Shown: positions 33,792 to 42,721, counted from the stretch's first letter. The stretch: 64,000 nt of DNA from Ferrovibrio sp046297595 (GCF_046297595.1 NZ_JBKBHT010000002.1:62001-126000); one strand, 5' to 3'. Translations and numbers: made by a program. Notes: a model not told the origin generated them from the letters alone.

Positions 33792-34312
33792 CGCATTCTG
33801 GCACGATAATTAACTTCCCCAGTCGTCAAGCATTGAGCGCCGTTCGGGGTATTCCTGACAGTACCGTATGTGTCATCGACCGCACTATCCGGCTACGTGA
33901 ACAATACCTAGTTACTCCAGCACAGGCCATTGCTGACCTTCTGCATCCGATAAAGGGTTGGAGAAAGAAGGCTGAGTTCATCGACGGAGTCGTTTCCACC
34001 GATCTAATGAAAGTGAAAGCGGAGAAATTCGGTCGGAGAGTGATAATCTGGCGTGCCCTATTGGGCTATGCATTACTTGCCCTTGAGGCGCCACAACACA
34101 TTAGAAGTATCCATCAGGCCGCAATGTATATCGCGAGCAACGGCGACATTAGTCCACATCATGAATCCGCAAGTAACTGGACGAATGCGTCAGAAGCGGA
34201 GCACGTTAATCTGGTTGAGATCATGTATGGGTATAGTGGACTGATCGAACTCTATGACTGTGAGGTATACAAGCGCATCCTCTTAAGAGAAGAGGGTGAG
34301 ACGCTCCATTAG
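33788..34312 (+). CDS. Hypothetical protein coupled to the integrase
   Basis: A 174-residue protein starting inside the integrase stop codon (ATGA), so it is almost certainly made together with the integrase. It has no membrane segment. The central part (KGWRKKAEFIDGVVSTDLMKVKAEKFGRR, then WRALLGYALLALEAPQHIRSIHQAAMYIA) looks alpha-helical and basic. I know no family for it. The tight coupling suggests a directionality or accessory factor in recombination, an inference from position only. Confidence 0.6.
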   Translation: MTHSGTIINFPSRQALSAVRGIPDSTVCVIDRTIRLREQYLVTPAQAIADLLHPIKGWRKKAEFIDGVVSTDLMKVKAEKFGRRVIIWRALLGYALLALEAPQHIRSIHQAAMYIASNGDISPHHESASNWTNASEAEHVNLVEIMYGYSGLIELYDCEVYKRILLREEGETLH

Positions 34313-34341
34313 CCTCTTCGAATGGGCGGGGTTTTCATGGG

Positions 34342-34605
34342 TTAACGCCCGCGCTTGGGGCCGGTGGGAAGGGGCTTTGGCTCCCGGTCTCGCGGCATAG
34401 GGATTCTAAAGAAATCGGGAATGGTTGCTTCTAAGGCGTGGGCAAGACGGTCCAGTACGTCGACTGTCGGATTCTCCAGCGCTCTTTCCAACCTCGAAAC
34501 ATACGTCCGCGCTATCCCTGCCCCGTCCGCCAGTTCCTCCTGCGATACCTGCTTTTGCAAGCGGAGACGTTTCAAATTCAATGCCACCAGCTTCTGCGCG
34601 TCCAT
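34342..34605 (-). CDS. XRE-family (Cro/CI-type) HTH regulator
   Basis: An 87-residue protein with one HTH_3 domain: LKRLRLQKQVSQEELADGAGIARTYVSRLERALENPTVDVLDRLAHAL (helices 2-3 read EELADGAG and RTYVSRLE). A basic, Pro-rich tail ends it. ATG 34605 places the HTH at the usual distance; a TTG at 34629 would add 8 residues. It is divergent from the 34679 operon, and a 12-bp palindrome overlaps the -10 of that operon, so it is the likely repressor. Confidence 0.85.
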   Translation of the reverse strand: MDAQKLVALNLKRLRLQKQVSQEELADGAGIARTYVSRLERALENPTVDVLDRLAHALEATIPDFFRIPMPRDREPKPLPTGPKRGR

Positions 34606-34622
34606 GGGCGGACGGCAACATC

Positions 34623-34653
34623 TTGGCAACTTTAGTGCTAGACACTATAGTGT
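34623..34653 (+). promoter_or_regulatory. Sigma-70-type promoter overlapped by a palindromic operator
   Basis: TTGGCA (34623-34628), 17 bp, then TATAGT (34646-34651) gives a well-spaced promoter for the 34679 gene. A perfect 12-bp palindrome, ACACTATAGTGT (34642-34653), covers the -10, and another AGTG/CACT pair lies just upstream (34633-34645). These are suitable sites for the adjacent XRE repressor. Confidence 0.65.
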
Positions 34654-34678
34654 TCAAGACTGTTAGCTGGAGGGCACG

Positions 34679-35242
34679 ATGGATCACGGCCTGCTGTATC
34701 TCGGCGTCACGCTGTTCCTGTTCGGTCTGTACTACTATTGGATCGCCCTGCGCGTCGTCTGGAAGAGCTACACCTTCGGCCCGGACGAGACCCAATGGTC
34801 CGAGTTCAGCCAAGCCAACAGAGGACTGATCGTTCTAGCCTTCGTCGGCCTGTTCTTCCCGGCAGTCGCAGTGGTTCTCGGCGTCTACTTCCGGCACGTT
34901 CTTGTACCGCGCTTCGAGAAGGCCGCGCATGCCAACGCGGACGGCGCGGTTAAGTTTTACGAGACCGCCACCATTCTGGAGATCGTCGACGGCATCGACC
35001 GTGTTCTGTCCGAGATGCCCGATCTGGCACGTGATCCATGGATCGCTCGCAACTGGCTGCCGCTGACCGATGCCGAGAAGCAACGCTGGGTGTCAGAGCG
35101 GGAACAAAGCGTCCGGACGCAATTCGCTCAGGCCGTGAAGGACGGGGACAAGGCTCCAGTCGGCCTAGTGATGATGCAGATCGACAAGGATCATTACCGT
35201 CGAATCACCGCACCTACCGACCAAAACGTTCCAGCTACCTGA
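34679..35242 (+). CDS. Hypothetical membrane protein
   Basis: A 187-residue protein with two membrane helices, about 4-27 (LLYLGVTLFLFGLYYYWIAL) and 49-70 (LIVLAFVGLFFPAVAVVLGVYF), then a soluble domain of ~115 residues. A GGAGGG ribosome site precedes ATG 34679. It heads a three-gene operon with an exported hydrolase and an exported beta-rich protein. No family recognised. Confidence 0.65.
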   Translation: MDHGLLYLGVTLFLFGLYYYWIALRVVWKSYTFGPDETQWSEFSQANRGLIVLAFVGLFFPAVAVVLGVYFRHVLVPRFEKAAHANADGAVKFYETATILEIVDGIDRVLSEMPDLARDPWIARNWLPLTDAEKQRWVSEREQSVRTQFAQAVKDGDKAPVGLVMMQIDKDHYRRITAPTDQNVPAT

Positions 35243-35254
35243 CAGGTTATCCCC

Positions 35255-36457
35255 ATGCGATACGCTTTCGCGTTGATGCTGGTCTTGGCCATGACTGTCT
35301 TCGGAAGCGGTGCACAATCTGCGCCCGATGACCCCGAAGACCCTCAGGCCCTTGAGAATGTCTGGTCGAACACCCTGATCGTCTTCCCCGACCGGCCTTC
35401 CAGCTTCATTACCCGTGGTCGCAATCTCGACCGCATGCTGGAGCTTCGGCCTGTCACAGGCCGTTACCCTGCCGTCGTATTCCTGCATGGGTCTACCGGC
35501 CTCGGTACGCATTCGACGCAGGTGACGAAGATAATCCGCGCGATGGCAGAGGCGGGCTTTGTTGTCTTCGCCCCAGACAGTCTGGCCCGGCCTGTCGCGC
35601 CCTATGCGGATGCCTCCACATTCAAGTCCCGGATCGGTCTGCCCGAAGTTCAGGCGCGGATCGCCGAGGCCGATATGGTCCGGAAGCGTATCGCTGCATT
35701 CACATGGGTGGATGCCGACAACATCTCAGTCGCCGGATTCTCAATGGGTGGCATGACGGTGCACAACATCCCGACTGGTGATTTCCGCTCTTATATAATC
35801 CTCGGCTATCATTGTGGGCCGCACAGCAACCGACAGCTTGAGGGAATCAAGCTTCCCTTCGACAAGCCAATCCTCGCCATCCGAGGACAGAACGACGAAT
35901 GGTATGCTGGCGGTCCTAATGCGGGTGTCAATTGCGGGATGTACTTGCGCAACTATCCCAATGCACGCTCCATTGTGTATCCAAGCACGCCCCATGATGT
36001 TAGCCAGCATCCGGACGCCATGAAGCAGGTCGTCGCTTTCCTTCGCAAGAATGCCACTCGCGAGATCGCATCCGTGGTCGGCAATGCCCCGCAGATACTT
36101 TCCAGCCGCTTCGACGGCTCATGGTCCGGATTGATGGAATGCTCGGCTCTGGCAGGCGGAAGGCCGTTCAGCAACATCGTCAATCTTCAAGTGACGGGTG
36201 GCGTCTTCAGATGGCGGACTCAGGTGGCCGCCGGACTTCGCGGCTTCTCAGGTACGATTACCGAGCCGGGCGAATTCTCGGCCAGCGGCCTGATCGGAGC
36301 GAACGGCCTGCTGGAGGACGTATCGCCGTCGGCTGAGAATACTCTGGTCAAATGGGCCATTGTCTTCGGCGGACCCGTGGTCGACGACCGAACCATCGAA
36401 GCCGACGGTGGCTGGGGGACGAATCCTTGCAAGATGATCTTGCGAAAGGCCGCCTGA
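35255..36457 (+). CDS. Exported alpha/beta hydrolase (dienelactone hydrolase-like) with extra C-terminal domain
   Basis: A 400-residue protein with a signal peptide (MRYAFALMLVLAMTVFGSGA). The alpha/beta-hydrolase core shows the oxyanion strand YPAVVFLHGSTG, nucleophile elbow GFSMGG (Ser163), Asp214 in RGQNDEW and His247 in TPHDVS, as in dienelactone hydrolases. Residues from about 275 form an additional, probably beta-rich domain of unknown type. It is expected to hydrolyse an ester or carboxyl bond in the periplasm; the substrate is unknown. The stop codon overlaps the next start by one base. Confidence 0.75.
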   Translation: MRYAFALMLVLAMTVFGSGAQSAPDDPEDPQALENVWSNTLIVFPDRPSSFITRGRNLDRMLELRPVTGRYPAVVFLHGSTGLGTHSTQVTKIIRAMAEAGFVVFAPDSLARPVAPYADASTFKSRIGLPEVQARIAEADMVRKRIAAFTWVDADNISVAGFSMGGMTVHNIPTGDFRSYIILGYHCGPHSNRQLEGIKLPFDKPILAIRGQNDEWYAGGPNAGVNCGMYLRNYPNARSIVYPSTPHDVSQHPDAMKQVVAFLRKNATREIASVVGNAPQILSSRFDGSWSGLMECSALAGGRPFSNIVNLQVTGGVFRWRTQVAAGLRGFSGTITEPGEFSASGLIGANGLLEDVSPSAENTLVKWAIVFGGPVVDDRTIEADGGWGTNPCKMILRKAA

Positions 36458-37167
36458 TGAAATCGCGGGTCCGGACAGTGGCCCTTGCCTTAGCGGTTCT
36501 GCTGGCGTCACACCAGCCCACTCTCAGCCAGAGCGGCGTTGAGGAATTCCGCGATCCGCAGAATCGGTTGATCGGCAAGATTATCAACCGGCATGACGGC
36601 CAGAAGGAGGCACGTTCCCCCGCCAACCAATTGCTGGGCCGCTACGATCCGAACACCAATGAAACCCGGTCAGCGAGCAACATCCTGTTTGGGCGCGGTA
36701 ACCAGCTTTCTGCTCTGATCTACGATGCCGCCAGACAGAGCACCCAAAGGGCCTCCAGCCAAGCCACGGTCAGCGTCGACGAGCAGAGACATCAGGACAG
36801 GCTGGCACGGCTACAGTCAGATCAGCGTCGTGGCGTTGTACTGCCCGAGACTGCTGCCCGATGGGCCCGCACGACTTCTGCCGCCACAGGCGAAGACCGT
36901 CGACTTGCTATCGAGGCGTTCCAGCGGGCGGGCGACGGTCTGGGCCGCGAACAGTTCTGGCAGAATCCGAGCAGTGGCAACTCCGGTTCGATTCTGCTGT
37001 ACCCGGACCAGAAGGCCAACGACACCTACTATCACGGCAAACTGATCCCGTGCTTTTACGGACGGATGATTCTGAATGCCGGTGGCGAGACCGACGTGCA
37101 GCGGCAACTGGTCTGTAAGCTGATGCACAATGGCGTCTGGACGACCGTGCAGGTCGAGACCGATTAG
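36457..37167 (+). CDS. Exported hypothetical protein with beta-flower-like repeats
   Basis: A 236-residue protein with a signal peptide (VRTVALALAVLLASHQPTLS). Residues about 28-85 contain short repeats of the type FRDPQNRLIGKI, RSPANQLLGRY and RSASNILFGRGN, reminiscent of the five-fold beta-flower fold. The C-terminal half (from ~120) is globular with two Cys (IPCFYGRM, LVCKLM). It starts in the stop codon of the hydrolase gene (TGATG), so the pair is translationally coupled. Function unknown. Confidence 0.6.
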   Translation: MKSRVRTVALALAVLLASHQPTLSQSGVEEFRDPQNRLIGKIINRHDGQKEARSPANQLLGRYDPNTNETRSASNILFGRGNQLSALIYDAARQSTQRASSQATVSVDEQRHQDRLARLQSDQRRGVVLPETAARWARTTSAATGEDRRLAIEAFQRAGDGLGREQFWQNPSSGNSGSILLYPDQKANDTYYHGKLIPCFYGRMILNAGGETDVQRQLVCKLMHNGVWTTVQVETD

Positions 37168-37353
37168 AAAACTGAAAAGCCAAATTTCATCCGCTTTTCC
37201 TCTGGGAAACACGAAAGAAATTTGAGCACTTCTACGCAGCAGCGGACACCACGACGGCTCCTGAGCGCGGAGTCAGAGTGGCGCATCGTTCCATCCGACC
37301 GGGAGTCCCACGACAGGTTCGACGGGTGGGGGGCTACTCAAATTCGACTCTAC

Positions 37354-38043
37354 CTAATCTATTCCCGGCACCCTGAATCCGGCCGGTGCTGCAATCGATG
37401 TCGTCGCCTCAGCACGTTCACCTAGAGGCCGCATCTGGACAATGACCTTCACATCGCCATCACCGATGGAAATTATATGTTCCTTCAGTAAGGCGATGAT
37501 CTTGTCTCGCCAGTCCGTGATCGCGGTGAAATCGATTTCCCGCTTCTGACCGGACAGCAGTGTCTTGAGTGTGCCTTGGTGCAGGACTTCGCCAGTCTTC
37601 GCGTAAAGCCGCTTCAGATCGTCCCGACCGAGATACCCTTCCTTGAGTGGCGTGATGTGGTGATGCTTCCGAGGTTGCGTCTCTCCCGGCAGTACCGACA
37701 ACTTCCGGGTCTGCGCCCCCGCGATGGGCGTCGGATAGAAGTCCGGTTTCAGCTTATGCAGCATCGTCATGATATGGTCCGCCGCGTACGTCTTCATCAT
37801 CGTCGCGGATCGAGTCGCTGGAATGTCCTCATGCATCAGCAGGCTTCCCAATGCGATTAACTCACAGATGTATCGTAGCTGTAGGTACAACACTTCATAT
37901 GTTGCTCTCGGCGGAAGGTAGTTCCCGCCTTTTTCGGAGCGGTCGATCACGCTATCAATGATTGCAATCCGCTGTTTGATCTCGACCATGAGATCGAGAT
38001 AGCGAGTGACAATCTTGCCATCGGGTGTCTTGGGGGTTTTCAT
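37354..38043 (-). CDS. Hypothetical protein, partner of the DUF2971 gene
   Basis: A 229-residue soluble protein, mostly helical in the first 100 residues (YLDLMVEIKQRIAIIDSVIDRS, YEVLYLQLRYICELIALGSLL), with a basic middle segment containing HHH. It resembles ligand- or RNA-binding helical proteins annotated only as hypothetical. It follows the DUF2971 gene in the same direction with 26 bp between, so they form a two-gene unit. Confidence 0.6.
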   Translation of the reverse strand: MKTPKTPDGKIVTRYLDLMVEIKQRIAIIDSVIDRSEKGGNYLPPRATYEVLYLQLRYICELIALGSLLMHEDIPATRSATMMKTYAADHIMTMLHKLKPDFYPTPIAGAQTRKLSVLPGETQPRKHHHITPLKEGYLGRDDLKRLYAKTGEVLHQGTLKTLLSGQKREIDFTAITDWRDKIIALLKEHIISIGDGDVKVIVQMRPLGERAEATTSIAAPAGFRVPGID

Positions 38044-38069
38044 ATATCCACCGTGTCCTCAGAACTCGA

Positions 38070-39074
38070 CTATGGCCGGAACGGCGTGCTGGACGGCGAC
38101 ACCAGAACCCGATCATCGACGAGCTTGCGGACCTTTTCGATGACGGCGTCTTGATCGCGGCTCGGTCCTACGATTATGCGAGTGATCGGCAGTGGTCCTA
38201 GGTCGGGACCGAATAGCGAGACGTGCGGCTTGCGGAATGTCTCTGGCGGTTTGACTGGCTTTTTGATCTCGCGGCCGTAGGGGCTGCTGGCGTATCCGGG
38301 ATCGACCGGGAAAACGACAATGCGGACTTCGCGTTCTTCATGGAACGCTCTGTGTTTGATACGGATCGCCGCATCGAGCAAGTCTTCTAGATGTTGACCG
38401 ACATTATGCTGGTCATTTTGGATCACGCTGCGCCAATTCTCCCCGACACCTTGCGTGAGACGGGGGAAGGCAGTTTCCATATTGAACTCATCGTCGGCGT
38501 AGATTGCCTCAGTCAGGACAGCGCCGATGTATTCGAAGCGGGCGTGCTCTTCCTTGAGCATCGCTTCCAGCCGGGCCGTATCAAATACCACCGCGAAAGA
38601 TTCTTCGCCGCCGTATCCACGCCACTGGCTGAGTAGTCCGTTGAATCGCTCATAGTCATGGTCGCCGCTGTGCGTGCAGAACGATGTGATGTGTGGGACG
38701 ATGAAGTTGTCCCCGGTACGGGCCTTCTCGGTCGCCTCATAGATGGCGTCGATGTACGACCGGACTTCTTGAGCGGCCACAATATCGATGCCGCCGCCTT
38801 CGATTATCGCCCGGTTCAGCCGTTGAAGTCCGAGACGCTTTCGCCGGATGTAGTTCTTTGCAAACGGAATAATCGCCTCGACCAACGGACCCCGCACGTG
38901 TCGGAACTCCGTGGGATCGTTCAGGGCGTCGTAGCGGACCGCCCAGAGTTGTTGCGACTTCCATATCCCCTCTAGGCCATCCCACCGCGTATAGTGGTGA
39001 AGCTCGGGATGCTTTTGGGCGACCGGTACCTTAATCGGCTCCGGAGCGGCTGGGTAGGAATCCCCCTCGGACAT
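38070..39074 (-). CDS. DUF2971-domain protein, candidate defence factor
   Basis: A 334-residue protein. The N-terminal block LHHYTRWDGLEGIWKSQQLWAVRYDALNDPTEF is diagnostic for DUF2971, and ITSFCTHSGDH, LSQWRGYGG and FAVVFDT are the following conserved segments. DUF2971 proteins occur often in islands and near defence genes, but their biochemistry is not established. The ATG at 39074 places the conserved block ~25 residues in; a longer frame to 39224 would overlap the divergent recombinase gene. Probably co-transcribed with the 37354-38043 gene. Confidence 0.7.
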   Translation of the reverse strand: MSEGDSYPAAPEPIKVPVAQKHPELHHYTRWDGLEGIWKSQQLWAVRYDALNDPTEFRHVRGPLVEAIIPFAKNYIRRKRLGLQRLNRAIIEGGGIDIVAAQEVRSYIDAIYEATEKARTGDNFIVPHITSFCTHSGDHDYERFNGLLSQWRGYGGEESFAVVFDTARLEAMLKEEHARFEYIGAVLTEAIYADDEFNMETAFPRLTQGVGENWRSVIQNDQHNVGQHLEDLLDAAIRIKHRAFHEEREVRIVVFPVDPGYASSPYGREIKKPVKPPETFRKPHVSLFGPDLGPLPITRIIVGPSRDQDAVIEKVRKLVDDRVLVSPSSTPFRP

Positions 39075-39188
39075 GGAGCGGAGTCTGCCCGGACCGACCG
39101 CGTACGACAATCTCCAACCGCTGATCGGGCCCGTCAAAACCCTCTTCTCCCTGCGTAGGGTAGGACCCAACTGCATGGAGCCCACCAC

Positions 39189-39968
39189 TTGGCCCGCCAC
39201 CTGCGATCTTCCCGTAACATCCAAGGGGACAAAAACCCCTCTCGCCAGCCGAATTCGAAACCCGCGAAAACGGCGGGTCCGGCAAGCCCGGTTCGGACCG
39301 GGTCGAAACCATCCGTTTTTGTCCCATCGGGCAAACGGGTTGCCCTGTATTGCCGTGTGTCGACTGCCGACGGCCGCCAGACCGTCGCCAACCAGATCGC
39401 CGACCTGACGGCAGTGGCTGACCGGCTCGGCTGGCAGGTGACGGAAGTCATCACGGACGAAGCCAGCGGCACTAAAGGCCGGGAGAAGCGACCGGGCTAC
39501 GACCGCTTGCTAACGGCCATCACCCGGCGCGAGATCGATATGGTCGCCGTCTGGGGTGTCGACCGGCTCGCCCGATCCCTTTCCGAACTGGTCGGACTCC
39601 TTGCTGAGGTCCAAAACCGTGGCGTCGACCTCTATCTGCACCGACAGGCCGTCGACACGTCGACTCCGGCGGGCCGAGCCCTGTTTCACATGCTGGGCGT
39701 ATTCGCCGAGTTCGAGCGAGCCCTGATCGTCGACCGCGTTCAGGCCGGGCTTCAACGGGCCAAGGCGGAAGGAAAGCGTCTTGGGCGTCCTGCATTGCCG
39801 GACGCAATACGCCTCCGTATCGAACGCGAGCTGCGGCGGGATACACCGGTCCGGTCCATCGCTCGAAAGTTTAAGATAGCCCCGGTGACTGTTCGGCGGA
39901 TACGCGCGGAATTGAGCACTGAAACTATTATTCAGGCGGTAAGACCCAGAGGCGCTAGGCCCGTATGA
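39189..39968 (+). CDS. Serine recombinase (resolvase/invertase family)
   Basis: About 259 residues. The catalytic domain begins at VALYCRVSTADGRQ (nucleophile Ser), with VAVWGVDRLARSLSEL and FAEFERALIVDRVQAGLQRAKAEGKRLGRP; the C-terminus is a resolvase-type HTH (TPVRSIARKFKIAPVTVRRI). The start is uncertain: the longest form begins with TTG 39189 and has a 47-residue basic, Pro-rich extension not seen in typical resolvases. It may resolve multimers of the circular element, or be a remnant of an earlier element within the island. Confidence 0.85.
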   Translation: MARHLRSSRNIQGDKNPSRQPNSKPAKTAGPASPVRTGSKPSVFVPSGKRVALYCRVSTADGRQTVANQIADLTAVADRLGWQVTEVITDEASGTKGREKRPGYDRLLTAITRREIDMVAVWGVDRLARSLSELVGLLAEVQNRGVDLYLHRQAVDTSTPAGRALFHMLGVFAEFERALIVDRVQAGLQRAKAEGKRLGRPALPDAIRLRIERELRRDTPVRSIARKFKIAPVTVRRIRAELSTETIIQAVRPRGARPV

Positions 39969-40052
39969 AACATATTCACGATTTGAGTTAGCCCGGTAGT
40001 GTCTCAATTTCCGCGATGTTAATATTGGCCCCGATAAACTGGGGTTGAGGAT

Positions 40053-41006
40053 ATGCCTGTCTTTATATCGTATTCACGCACTGACTCGCGCTTTGTGGAT
40101 GCGCTCGCCGCCCAACTTGTCGCGCATGACATGGCTGTGTGGATGGATCGCTGGGAAATGCGCGTCGGCGACTCGCTCGTCGAAAAGATTCAGAACGCTC
40201 TGACCGAGGCGACGGCGATCATCGTTGTTCTGTCCAAAGAATCAGTGAAGTCGCAATGGTGTAGAAAGGAACTCAATAGCAGTCTCATGCGCGAGATGGC
40301 TGAGCGCCGGGTTGTTATCCTACCTGTAGTGATCGACGACTGCGAGATTCCCCTGCTCATACAGGAAAAAATGTATGCGGACTTCCGGCAGAGCTTTGAT
40401 GACGGGTTGCGAGCCGCACTTGAAGGGCTTGCACCTGTCGTTACGGAATCACAAAGCCGTATCGACGAACCAAAATGGCATACTGATTACGGTGTCGCGG
40501 ATAGCGGCTACCACGGATACATCGGCTTTGAATTGATGATGGTCGAAACGGCAGAGAACCGCCGCTACAGCGCCGTCGCCTCAATTGACGTAATCTCTGA
40601 AGTGAAATCCAAGGGACCAGTCGGAAGGCGAACCAACATCATCGCACGGGGTCAGAAGGCCAAGATCATCGAGTTCCTTGCTTCAACCCTGAAGGGCGAC
40701 CCCAATTACATCTTCCGCCTTAGCGATGCCAATGTGCAAACGCGCAAAGCTATGATCGGTTTGCCTGTTACCTTTGATCGCTACGTCATCCAAGTGAACT
40801 GCCGCTGGCTCGGCGAAAATACCGGCGGAGACGTAGTCTATAATCTCGGAAATCAGCTTGCGCGGATCAGCGAAAAAATGCTGGCGATACTCGGAAAACC
40901 AAAATCTGTCACGAAGGCTAAGTCAGAATCGAAGACCAAATCAGTAAAGAAGGTAGCGAAGAAACCCGTGAAGAAGAGTTTAAAGAAGCCCTTGGGGCGC
41001 ATTTGA
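40053..41006 (+). CDS. TIR-domain protein with Lys-rich C-terminal tail
   Basis: A 317-residue protein. Residues 1-130 are a canonical TIR domain: VFISYSRTDSRFVDALAAQL, the BB-loop region WMDRWEMRVGDS, and SQWCRKEL with the presumed NADase Glu73. The middle (about 140-280) is an alpha/beta domain of unknown family. The last ~35 residues are almost only Lys, Ser, Val and Pro (KKVAKKPVKKSLKKPLG), like histone-H1-type tails, and could bind nucleic acid. TIR proteins of this design usually kill or stall infected cells by consuming NAD+. Function here is inferred. Confidence 0.8.
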   Translation: MPVFISYSRTDSRFVDALAAQLVAHDMAVWMDRWEMRVGDSLVEKIQNALTEATAIIVVLSKESVKSQWCRKELNSSLMREMAERRVVILPVVIDDCEIPLLIQEKMYADFRQSFDDGLRAALEGLAPVVTESQSRIDEPKWHTDYGVADSGYHGYIGFELMMVETAENRRYSAVASIDVISEVKSKGPVGRRTNIIARGQKAKIIEFLASTLKGDPNYIFRLSDANVQTRKAMIGLPVTFDRYVIQVNCRWLGENTGGDVVYNLGNQLARISEKMLAILGKPKSVTKAKSESKTKSVKKVAKKPVKKSLKKPLGRI

Positions 41007-41046
41007 GCTGGAATACGTCCACGGGTGCAGAACTGGGAAATGAATC

Positions 41047-41265
41047 ATGGAAGAAGTGCAGCGATGTGTTGCCTGCAAGAAACAAGAGACCCTTGGTAGA
41101 CGGGATGGGCCTCATGCCGATCTTGTAGTCATGCAGGAACGCCCGGGACGCTCCATTATGGGCGGTTGGGAAGAGACAGATTACCGCTGCAGGGTATGCA
41201 GTTCGACTATGACACATACCAATGATAAAAACGAGTTCGCCCCCTATTGGTGGTTTACGAACTAG
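41047..41265 (+). CDS. Small zinc-ribbon-like protein
   Basis: A 72-residue protein with two CxxC knuckles (RCVACKK at 7-11 and YRCRVCSS near 47-51) suggestive of a zinc ribbon. It begins 40 bp after the TIR gene in the same direction and may be co-transcribed with it. No family recognised. A non-coding shadow is unlikely because the Cys spacing is regular, but the gene is short, hence moderate confidence. Confidence 0.55.
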   Translation: MEEVQRCVACKKQETLGRRDGPHADLVVMQERPGRSIMGGWEETDYRCRVCSSTMTHTNDKNEFAPYWWFTN

Positions 41266-41296
41266 CTTGCAAACCGTGCGGGCACAAACGTACAGA

Positions 41297-42721
41297 CTAC
41301 ATGAAAAAGCGGAATTGATACGGCGTGCGCCCAAGACCATTAATGCGCTTGATTACCCGTGCGAGAACCTTCGCATAACCCATTGTGACAGGCAGAGGGT
41401 CGTAAAGCGCGTCGTTATTCCAGTTCATCTTCGATAATGCGAGTGCCGAACGGACACTATCGTCCCATGGTCCGTGGCCTGCATGTCTGACGAGCTTTAT
41501 CGGACGAGGCGTGCTGCGCTTGCCTTGAAAATATGGCGCACGATCTGCCACTCCCCCTACCTCACCATGAATCCAAAGCAGGCTTTCTCTTGGCCCAAGG
41601 CTGAGGGCCGTCCCTCGTTGCACGGGATAGGCCGCAGGACTTCCGCGCTGCCCATCGCCCCTCGCTTGCTCGATCTTTACGCCGCGCCAGCTAACGTCCT
41701 CCACAACCTGAATCAGGTCGACCGACTCGCACAGGTGTAGCGCCTCCATACAACCGTCAATCTCTTCTGCCTTGAACTCGGTCGTTTTATGGACAATCAC
41801 CCGCCGTGGAGTGCGGCCCGCATGTCGCCGCCGATACAAGTCCAACGACCTCGTCATTACGCGGAACATTTCTGTGCGCGAGAGAAACGGGTTCTGACGC
41901 TGCACTTCGACATCGTGCGCGTCATAGGCCACAAACTCCAGACCCGATCCCTCTGCATCGAACACTTGACTGCAACAGGTCACGAATCTAGGCCGGTCAG
42001 ATACGACCGGTCGAACGGCGTAGGAAATACCCACATAAGCCGTTTCCGGGTCTGTGTCGGCCAGCTTCCACGGAACGCCCCCGGCCTTTGTGTATAGCGC
42101 AAGACCGATTCTCCACATGACACTGGCGCGGTCATTGTAGGCGATAGCCTTGTCTTCTCGGACAAGCTGCACCGGAATGCCACGCGCAGCCGTAACGGCT
42201 TTAATATGATCGTGGAGATCAAAATCGTCTTCCGGTCCACCCACATATCCACGCTTCCATCGCGCCGGAATGTAAATGAAGACCACATCGAACTCGTTTC
42301 GATGTGCTTCGAGAACTTGAATTGCACGAAGAATACGGTCTGCCAGAACTACGTGAGGCGTATTAGATTTATCAAATTCTGCCTGAAGGGATTTGTCGAG
42401 CTTGATATGGCACGTCTTATCCGCACCACGCATGTGGACGTTGAAGACAGTGTTGAAACCGCGCCACTTCGGAACGTATTCCTTACGCTCGGAGGGTTCA
42501 TGTTCCTCGTTTAGCTCCTTCATAAAAGCGTAGAGCTTCGGTGCATCTTCCTCCGGAGCAATCGTAGCTACTCGGATTGGGTCTGGGATCAAACCTGATG
42601 AATACGGTCCAAATCTAGATAGGCCCCGCAGGGGATGGATGTCCGTATCCGACACGCGATCCGCATGGAACAGAAGCTTTGGTTCAGGAAACCAAAGGTG
42701 CGGAGCGATCTCACTTGTCAC
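41297..42721 (-). CDS. Short prokaryotic Argonaute (MID-PIWI), SPARSA system
   Basis: A 474-residue short pAgo lacking N and PAZ domains. The MID domain (about 120-215) has FDVVFIYIPARWKRGY and HDHIKAVTAARGIPVQLVRE, which form the guide 5'-end pocket. The PIWI domain (about 216-474) starts at GGVPWKL and TAYVGISYAVRP; the first catalytic Asp of active Argonautes is replaced by Ser232, so it should bind but not cut targets. RRVIVHKTTEF and the C-terminal GLGRTPYQFRFFM are typical of the group. Its start overlaps the stop of the SIR2-APAZ gene by 4 bp. Together they are expected to sense guide-bound invader nucleic acid and trigger NAD+ loss. Confidence 0.9.
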   Translation of the reverse strand: MTSEIAPHLWFPEPKLLFHADRVSDTDIHPLRGLSRFGPYSSGLIPDPIRVATIAPEEDAPKLYAFMKELNEEHEPSERKEYVPKWRGFNTVFNVHMRGADKTCHIKLDKSLQAEFDKSNTPHVVLADRILRAIQVLEAHRNEFDVVFIYIPARWKRGYVGGPEDDFDLHDHIKAVTAARGIPVQLVREDKAIAYNDRASVMWRIGLALYTKAGGVPWKLADTDPETAYVGISYAVRPVVSDRPRFVTCCSQVFDAEGSGLEFVAYDAHDVEVQRQNPFLSRTEMFRVMTRSLDLYRRRHAGRTPRRVIVHKTTEFKAEEIDGCMEALHLCESVDLIQVVEDVSWRGVKIEQARGDGQRGSPAAYPVQRGTALSLGPRESLLWIHGEVGGVADRAPYFQGKRSTPRPIKLVRHAGHGPWDDSVRSALALSKMNWNNDALYDPLPVTMGYAKVLARVIKRINGLGRTPYQFRFFM

